A program made the position numbers and the translations under genes. A stretch of DNA of 45,728 nucleotides from assembly GCA_937889515.1 (NCBI GenBank), contig CALAOV010000231.1, positions 1 to 45,728 of the forward strand, read 5' to 3'. Shown one piece after another: positions 41,300-45,728 of the stretch; positions within the stretch are counted from its first letter, which is position 1, and each line of letters begins with the position of its first letter. The notes under the pieces were generated by a model. That model saw only the letters and a program-made list of their open reading frames with translations, was not told the DNA's origin and did not search any database. The DNA is from an uncultured Myxococcales bacterium (GTDB taxonomy: Bacteria > Myxococcota_A > Polyangia > Fen-1088).

Positions 41300-44200
41300 T
41301 CAGCCCTCGTCTGGAGCCGGCGTCGCGACCGCCGCACCGCTCTCGATGACGGGCGCTGGCCTTCCGGGCGCGTAGGGGTCCCGGTTGCGCCAGCGTCTTT
41401 CGCGCTGATGCGCCAGCACCAGGAGCGGCGGCTGGATGAGGCGCGGAATAATCGCGAGGATCAGCGCGCCGCCGATGACCACGATGGCCAGCGGCTTCTG
41501 GGTATCGGCGCCGATCCCGTGCGACAGCGCGGCCGGCGTCAGGCCCAGCATGGCGACGAAGGTCGTCATGAGGACGGGGCGCAGCCAGCGCTCGGCCGCG
41601 TCGCGCGCGCCCTCTTCGAGGCCGTGCCCTTCGTTCCACAGCCGTTGCGCGTAGGTCACCACCAGCAGAGCGTCCTGGATCGAGACGCCGAAGATCGAGA
41701 TGAAGCCCATCGCGGCCGAGATCGAGAAGGTCGTGTGCGTGATGAGCAACGCCAGGATGCCGCCCGTGCAGGCCACCGGAATGCCGGCCAGGACGATCAA
41801 CATGTCCTTCCAGTTCTTCACCGACGAGTAGACCAGCATCGCGATCACCAGCAGCGTGATCGGGATGATGAGGATCAAGCGGCCGGTCGCCTCGTTGAGC
41901 TGGTTGATCTCGCCCGCCCACTCGAGATGCGTGTCGTAGGGGAGCTTCACCTTCTCCTCGATCGCCTCGCGGGCTTCCGCGATCGTCGAGGCCAGGTCAC
42001 GGCCGCGCACCGAGAACTTGACCGGCGCATACCGCCGGTTGTCCTCGCGGTAGATCAGCGACGGCCCCTCTTCTTTCACGATCGACGCGATTTGACCGAG
42101 CGGCACCTGCGCGCCATCGGGGGTCGCGACCAGGATGTTTCGGATGGCCTTCAAGTCTTTGCGGAACGCCTGCGCCCAGCGGATCGTGAGATCGAAGCGC
42201 TTCTCCCCCTCGTAGACCTGCGTGACCACCTGACCGCCGATGGCCGCCTGGATCACCGCCTCCACGTCGCCGACGTTGAGACCGTAGCGGCCGCATTGCG
42301 CCCGATCGGGCGTGATGCGGACGTTGGGTTGGCCCAGCGACGGGAAGAGCGCCAGATCCTCCACTCCCTTGACGGTCGCCATGACGTCGACGATCTCGTC
42401 GGCCTTCTTTTCGTTGACCATCAGGTCCGGCCCGAACACCTTGACCGTGTTCTCCCCTTTGACGCCCGACATCGCCTCCTCGACATTGTCCGAGATCATC
42501 TGGGAGAAGTTGAAGATGACCCCGGGGAAGGCCTGCCCCAGCTCCTTGGAGAGCTCGTCGGTCATCTTGGCCTTGGTCACGCCGCTCCGCCATTTGTCGG
42601 ACGGTTCGAGCGGCGCGAACAGCTCGATGTTGTAGAAGCCGGAGACGTCGGTGCCGTCGTCCGGGCGCCCGAGCTGCGAGACCACGCTGGTGATCTCCGG
42701 GCGGGCCCGGTGCTCGAGGTCGCAGGGGGGCGGCGTCTGGTTCGGGTCGGCCGAGCCCTGCTGTCCAGGACAACCCAGGATCACCGCGCGCATCCGCCCC
42801 ACGTACTTGGCCGACTGCTCGAGCGAGATCGAGGTGGGCAGCGTTGCACGGATCCAGAAGTTTCCCTCTTCGAGCTTGGGCATGAACTCGCGCCCCAGCG
42901 ACACGGCGCCGACCAGGCTGAGCCCGACCACAGTCGCCCCGATCGCCACCGCGGTCCGCTTGTTCCGCAGCGAGAAATCGAACAGCGGCAGGTAGAACCT
43001 CTTGAGCGCGCGCATGAGCCAGTTGTCGTGCTCGTGGTCGCCCAGCGTGCCGATCTTGAGCCCGCGCTCGGCCAGCACCGGGGTCAGCGTGAGCGACAGG
43101 ATGATCGCGCCGCCGATCGCGAAGGCGTAGGTGTGCGCCATCGGCGAGAAGATGACGCCCGAGACGCCGGAGAGCGTGAAGAGCGGGATGAAGGCCACCG
43201 CGATCACGAGCGTCGACGAGAACATCGGTGGCCCCACCTCGCCCGCCGCCAGCAGGATGCGTTCGATGGCGTTGCGTTTCCCGGGCGCCGAGAGGTGCCG
43301 GAACACGTTCTCCATGACGATGACCGTCGAATCGACGACGATTCCGAAGTCGACCGCGCCCAGCGAGATCAGATTCGCCGGCGTGCCGGTGGCGACCATC
43401 CCGATGAACGCGGCCATGAGCGCCAGTGGGATGTTGAGCGCCGTGATGAGCGCGGCCCGCCCGTGCCCCAGAAACAGCCAGAGGACCAGCGCCACCAGGA
43501 TCATCCCGATGAGCAAGTTCTCGAGGACGGTGTGGGTGGTCAGCTTCACCAGCTTGGCGCGGTCGTAATAGGGCTCGATGACCATGCCGGGCGGGAGCAC
43601 GTGGTAGCGGTTGATGTAGTCGACCCGCTCGTGGACCGAATCCAGCGTCTTGAGCGAATCGCCGCCGTAGCGCATGAGGACCGTCCCCTGCACCACGTCG
43701 GGGTCGAGATCCTTGCCCACGATCCCGAGGCGCGGCGCGTGTCCCACCGTCACGTCGGCCACGTCGCGCACGCGCACCGGCGTCCCCTTCTGCTCGCTGA
43801 GCACCACGTCGCGGATGTCGTTGAGCGAATGGATGATGCCGATGCCGCGGACATTGTAGGACTGCTCGCCGATGGTCAGACGCTGGCCCCCGACGTTCTG
43901 GTTCGAGTTGGACAGGCCGCTGACCAGCTGAGCCAGCGTGAGGCCGTGCCCCTTGAGGCGGTAGGGATCGACCTCGACGTGGTACTCCTTGGTCTCGCCG
44001 CCGAACCCGACCACGTCGATGACGCCGGGCGCCTGGCGAAACTGACGTTCGAGGATCCAGTCCTCGGCGGTCTTGAGATCGGTCAGCGAATAACCCTCGC
44101 CGCGCACCACGTAGCGGAACACCTCGCCGATCGCGCTCCAGGGCGACAGCTGTGGCGTCATCCCCGGCGGCAGGTTCACGAAGCTGAGGCGGTTGAGCAC

Positions 44201-44527
44201 GCGCTGCTGCGCCAGGTGGTACTCCGCGTTCCAGGTAAAGTAACACTTGACGTCCGACAGGCCGAACAGCGACTGCGAGCGGATGTGATCGAGGTCGAGC
44301 ATCCCGTTGAGGCCGTTTTCGAGCGGCACGGTGACGTAGCGCTCCACCTCCTCGGCGCTCCATCCCGACGGCTGGGTGATGATCTCGATCATCGGAGGCA
44401 CCGGGTTGGGGTAGGCCTCGATGTCGAGCTGGCTGTAGCAGTAAAGCCCGAGCGCGACGATCGCCCCCGCCAGGATCACGACGAAGGCCGGCATCCGGAG
44501 GACGAATCGGACGATCTTCTGAATCAT
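41300..44527 (-). CDS. CzcA/CusA-type heavy-metal RND efflux pump
   Basis: A 1,075-residue inner-membrane pump of the HME-RND family, driven by proton flow, moving metal ions to the outside with the adaptor and outer-membrane partners. Twelve membrane helices in two halves are expected, and two large periplasmic loops are seen. The relay residues are Asp393, Asp399 and Glu406 in GAVDFGIVVDSTVIVMENV, spaced as in CzcA. LPPGMTPQLSPWSAIGEVFRYV is typical of the family. A short insertion in the second periplasmic loop carries two Cys about 15 residues apart (near 586 and 601) in a Pro/Gln/Asp-rich stretch. Metal specificity is not predictable: neither a CusA Met triad nor a clear CzcA pattern was confirmed. 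It starts 15 bases after the adaptor. Confidence 0.93.
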   Translation of the reverse strand: MIQKIVRFVLRMPAFVVILAGAIVALGLYCYSQLDIEAYPNPVPPMIEIITQPSGWSAEEVERYVTVPLENGLNGMLDLDHIRSQSLFGLSDVKCYFTWNAEYHLAQQRVLNRLSFVNLPPGMTPQLSPWSAIGEVFRYVVRGEGYSLTDLKTAEDWILERQFRQAPGVIDVVGFGGETKEYHVEVDPYRLKGHGLTLAQLVSGLSNSNQNVGGQRLTIGEQSYNVRGIGIIHSLNDIRDVVLSEQKGTPVRVRDVADVTVGHAPRLGIVGKDLDPDVVQGTVLMRYGGDSLKTLDSVHERVDYINRYHVLPPGMVIEPYYDRAKLVKLTTHTVLENLLIGMILVALVLWLFLGHGRAALITALNIPLALMAAFIGMVATGTPANLISLGAVDFGIVVDSTVIVMENVFRHLSAPGKRNAIERILLAAGEVGPPMFSSTLVIAVAFIPLFTLSGVSGVIFSPMAHTYAFAIGGAIILSLTLTPVLAERGLKIGTLGDHEHDNWLMRALKRFYLPLFDFSLRNKRTAVAIGATVVGLSLVGAVSLGREFMPKLEEGNFWIRATLPTSISLEQSAKYVGRMRAVILGCPGQQGSADPNQTPPPCDLEHRARPEITSVVSQLGRPDDGTDVSGFYNIELFAPLEPSDKWRSGVTKAKMTDELSKELGQAFPGVIFNFSQMISDNVEEAMSGVKGENTVKVFGPDLMVNEKKADEIVDVMATVKGVEDLALFPSLGQPNVRITPDRAQCGRYGLNVGDVEAVIQAAIGGQVVTQVYEGEKRFDLTIRWAQAFRKDLKAIRNILVATPDGAQVPLGQIASIVKEEGPSLIYREDNRRYAPVKFSVRGRDLASTIAEAREAIEEKVKLPYDTHLEWAGEINQLNEATGRLILIIPITLLVIAMLVYSSVKNWKDMLIVLAGIPVACTGGILALLITHTTFSISAAMGFISIFGVSIQDALLVVTYAQRLWNEGHGLEEGARDAAERWLRPVLMTTFVAMLGLTPAALSHGIGADTQKPLAIVVIGGALILAIIPRLIQPPLLVLAHQRERRWRNRDPYAPGRPAPVIESGAAVATPAPDEG

Positions 44528-44542
44528 CTGCGGGCGCCTTCC

Positions 44543-45682
44543 CTAGAGCATTCCCGACAGGAGAATCCCGCCCGAGGTCACCACCCGGTCGCCGGCCGAC
44601 AGACCGTGCGTCACCGGAACCAGATCTCCCCCTTCGTCCTCGGAGATCGCGATGATCCGGCGGACGAACCGCCGCTGCCCGCCGGCGGTCTTCCCCTCGT
44701 CGACGAAGACCACCGTCTGATCGGCGATGCGAAGGACCGCGGTGTGCGGCAGCGCCAACGCGTTCTGGCCCGCCACCCCGATGCTGACCGTCGCGTACAT
44801 CTCCGGCTTGAGGTCCCGCCCCGGGTTGGCGATCGCGCAGCGGACCTTGGCGGTGCGCGCCGTGGGGTCGAGCAGGTCGGACATCCAGTCGACCACCCCG
44901 GTGAACACCTTGTCGGGATAGGCGACGACCTTGATCGAGACCGGGGCGCCCTTCTTGACGCGCCCGAGGTCCATCTCGAAGACGTCGGCGATCACCCAGA
45001 CGCGATCGAGCTCGCCGATGGTGAACAGCTCCACCGCCGTGCCACCCGAATATTGCCCGAGCACCTCGGCGCCCGGGTTCACGTTGCGCGCGATCACCTC
45101 GCCCTCGATGGGCGCGCGGAGCGTGAACTCCTGGGTGACCGCGTCCGCGCCGCCGCCCCGGAAGAGCCGCGCCTTCTGGCGCGCGCGCTCCATCTCCGCC
45201 TTGGCCTTGCCATAGCTGTCCTGCGCCGATTCGAAATCCTTCTGCGATCCGGCGTGCGCGTCGTAGAGGTCTTTCTGACGCTGCTGATCGTGCTGGGCCG
45301 CGATCAGATCGGCCTCGGCCTTGTCGAGATCGGCGAAGGCATTGCCGACGTCGGGCGACTGGATGGCGGCGAGCGGGCTCCCCTTCTTCACCCGCGCGCC
45401 CGGATCGGCCAGGATGCGGGAGACGCGCCCGGTGACGGGCGAAAAGACGTGCCCGACCCGCAGATCGTCGAAGGTGACCTTGCCGCTCGTCACCACGTCG
45501 TTGCCGACGGCGTGGGTGGCCACCGGCTCGATGGTCAGGTGGGCGTCGCTCACCTGCTGGTCGGTGAGCCAGACCTCGCCGTTCGGCGGTTGCGCCCCGA
45601 CCGAGCTGGCCGGCGCCGTTCGGCACGCCGGCGCGAGGACCCCCAAGAACAGGGCGACGACGGGGGCGCAGGCGATCTTCAT
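44543..45682 (-). CDS. RND efflux periplasmic adaptor (CzcB-like)
   Basis: A 379-residue membrane-fusion protein. The N-terminus is a signal peptide ending in a possible lipidation Cys at residue 20 (LGVLAPAC). The body shows the usual order: beta-barrel start (VVTSGKVTFDDLRVGHVFSP), lipoyl half-motif GRVSRILADPGARVKKGSPL, helical hairpin with QKDLYDAHAGSQKDFESAQ, second lipoyl half (APIEGEVIARNVNPGAEV) and LKPEMYATVSI. It connects the RND pump to the outer-membrane channel. The ATG overlaps the stop of the CzcC-like gene (ATGA) and the pump follows by 15 bases. Confidence 0.93.
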   Translation of the reverse strand: MKIACAPVVALFLGVLAPACRTAPASSVGAQPPNGEVWLTDQQVSDAHLTIEPVATHAVGNDVVTSGKVTFDDLRVGHVFSPVTGRVSRILADPGARVKKGSPLAAIQSPDVGNAFADLDKAEADLIAAQHDQQRQKDLYDAHAGSQKDFESAQDSYGKAKAEMERARQKARLFRGGGADAVTQEFTLRAPIEGEVIARNVNPGAEVLGQYSGGTAVELFTIGELDRVWVIADVFEMDLGRVKKGAPVSIKVVAYPDKVFTGVVDWMSDLLDPTARTAKVRCAIANPGRDLKPEMYATVSIGVAGQNALALPHTAVLRIADQTVVFVDEGKTAGGQRRFVRRIIAISEDEGGDLVPVTHGLSAGDRVVTSGGILLSGML

Positions 45683-45728
45683 CGGGTCAGATCCGAAGCG
45701 ACGGCGGCCTCCAGCTGAAAGACGGCGT
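45679..45728 (-). CDS. C-terminal end of a TolC/CzcC-type outer-membrane channel (partial)
   Basis: The last 15 codons before the adaptor read AVFQLEAAVASDLTR and end in a TGA overlapping the adaptor ATG. The phrase FQLEAAV is the usual C-terminus of CzcC/TolC family members, and the position before czcB-czcA is where czcC is found. The rest lies beyond the window. The identity rests on context and this short match. Confidence 0.6.
   Translation of the reverse strand, partial: AVFQLEAAVASDLTR

Noticed and set aside
41408-45718. A 1,436-codon plus-strand frame opposite the RND operon
   Set aside because: Both RND genes on the other strand are unmistakable, and the plus-strand product is a charged, low-complexity antisense shadow.

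Overview
This is a GC-rich (roughly two-thirds G+C), gene-dense bacterial chromosome segment. Its repertoire fits Myxococcota or a related deltaproteobacterial lineage. Supporting signs are a very large Cys-rich repeat lipoprotein with a Gly/Asp/Ser linker after the lipobox, a 2,754-residue TPR protein, a PilZ-like protein with an Ala/Pro/Glu tail, an OmpA/coiled-coil pair and a bacterial XPB-Bax1 pair. No rRNA, tRNA, CRISPR array, insertion sequence or prophage was seen. The assignment is by gene content only.

Layout. 1-5.5 kb: the tail of an Ala/Pro-rich protein, valS (minus), then a plus-strand XPB-like helicase and Bax1-like nuclease. 5.7-10.7 kb (minus): prkA, a small RHH-like gene, DUF444 and spoVR, the stress/starvation kinase cluster, with a candidate promoter and leader hairpin before prkA. 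10.9-14.1 kb (minus): ruvX, mltG and an ABC ATPase/permease pair, joined by 4-base start/stop overlaps. 14.1-16.3 kb: DUF3467, an LD-carboxypeptidase, a PilZ-like repeat protein and a YfiM-like protein. 16.5-29.9 kb (plus): an envelope block with a coiled-coil protein, an OmpA-domain protein, a seven-repeat Cys-rich lipoprotein and the giant TPR protein. 29.9-35.7 kb: an unlisted 56-codon gene sharing its stop site with the TPR gene, an RluA-type pseudouridine synthase, a YhhQ transporter, lon and a secreted protein of unknown function. 36-39.9 kb: a cinA-thpR-recA operon divergent from a PP2C phosphatase. 40-41.1 kb: an RHH/MazF toxin-antitoxin pair and a broken DUF4188 gene. 41.3-45.7 kb (minus): a CzcCBA-type heavy-metal RND operon, with the outer-membrane gene cut by the window edge.

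Two cross-cutting observations stand out. First, about ten transcription units have a -10-like hexamer only 6-9 bases before the start codon and no Shine-Dalgarno sequence, while operon-internal genes and prkA keep strong ones. The clearest cases are cinA (TTGACA-17-TAGGGT) and the divergent PP2C gene (TTGACG-17-TACGCT). This predicts widespread leaderless mRNAs. Second, DNA-repair genes are well represented: an XPB-Bax1 helicase-nuclease pair behind a near-consensus sigma-54 -24/-12 element, cinA-thpR-recA, and ruvX. The best candidates for under-described biology are the bacterial XPB-Bax1 unit, the small RHH-like protein inside the prkA cluster, the pseudo-peptidase-like C-terminus of the TPR giant, and the hidden 56-residue protein.
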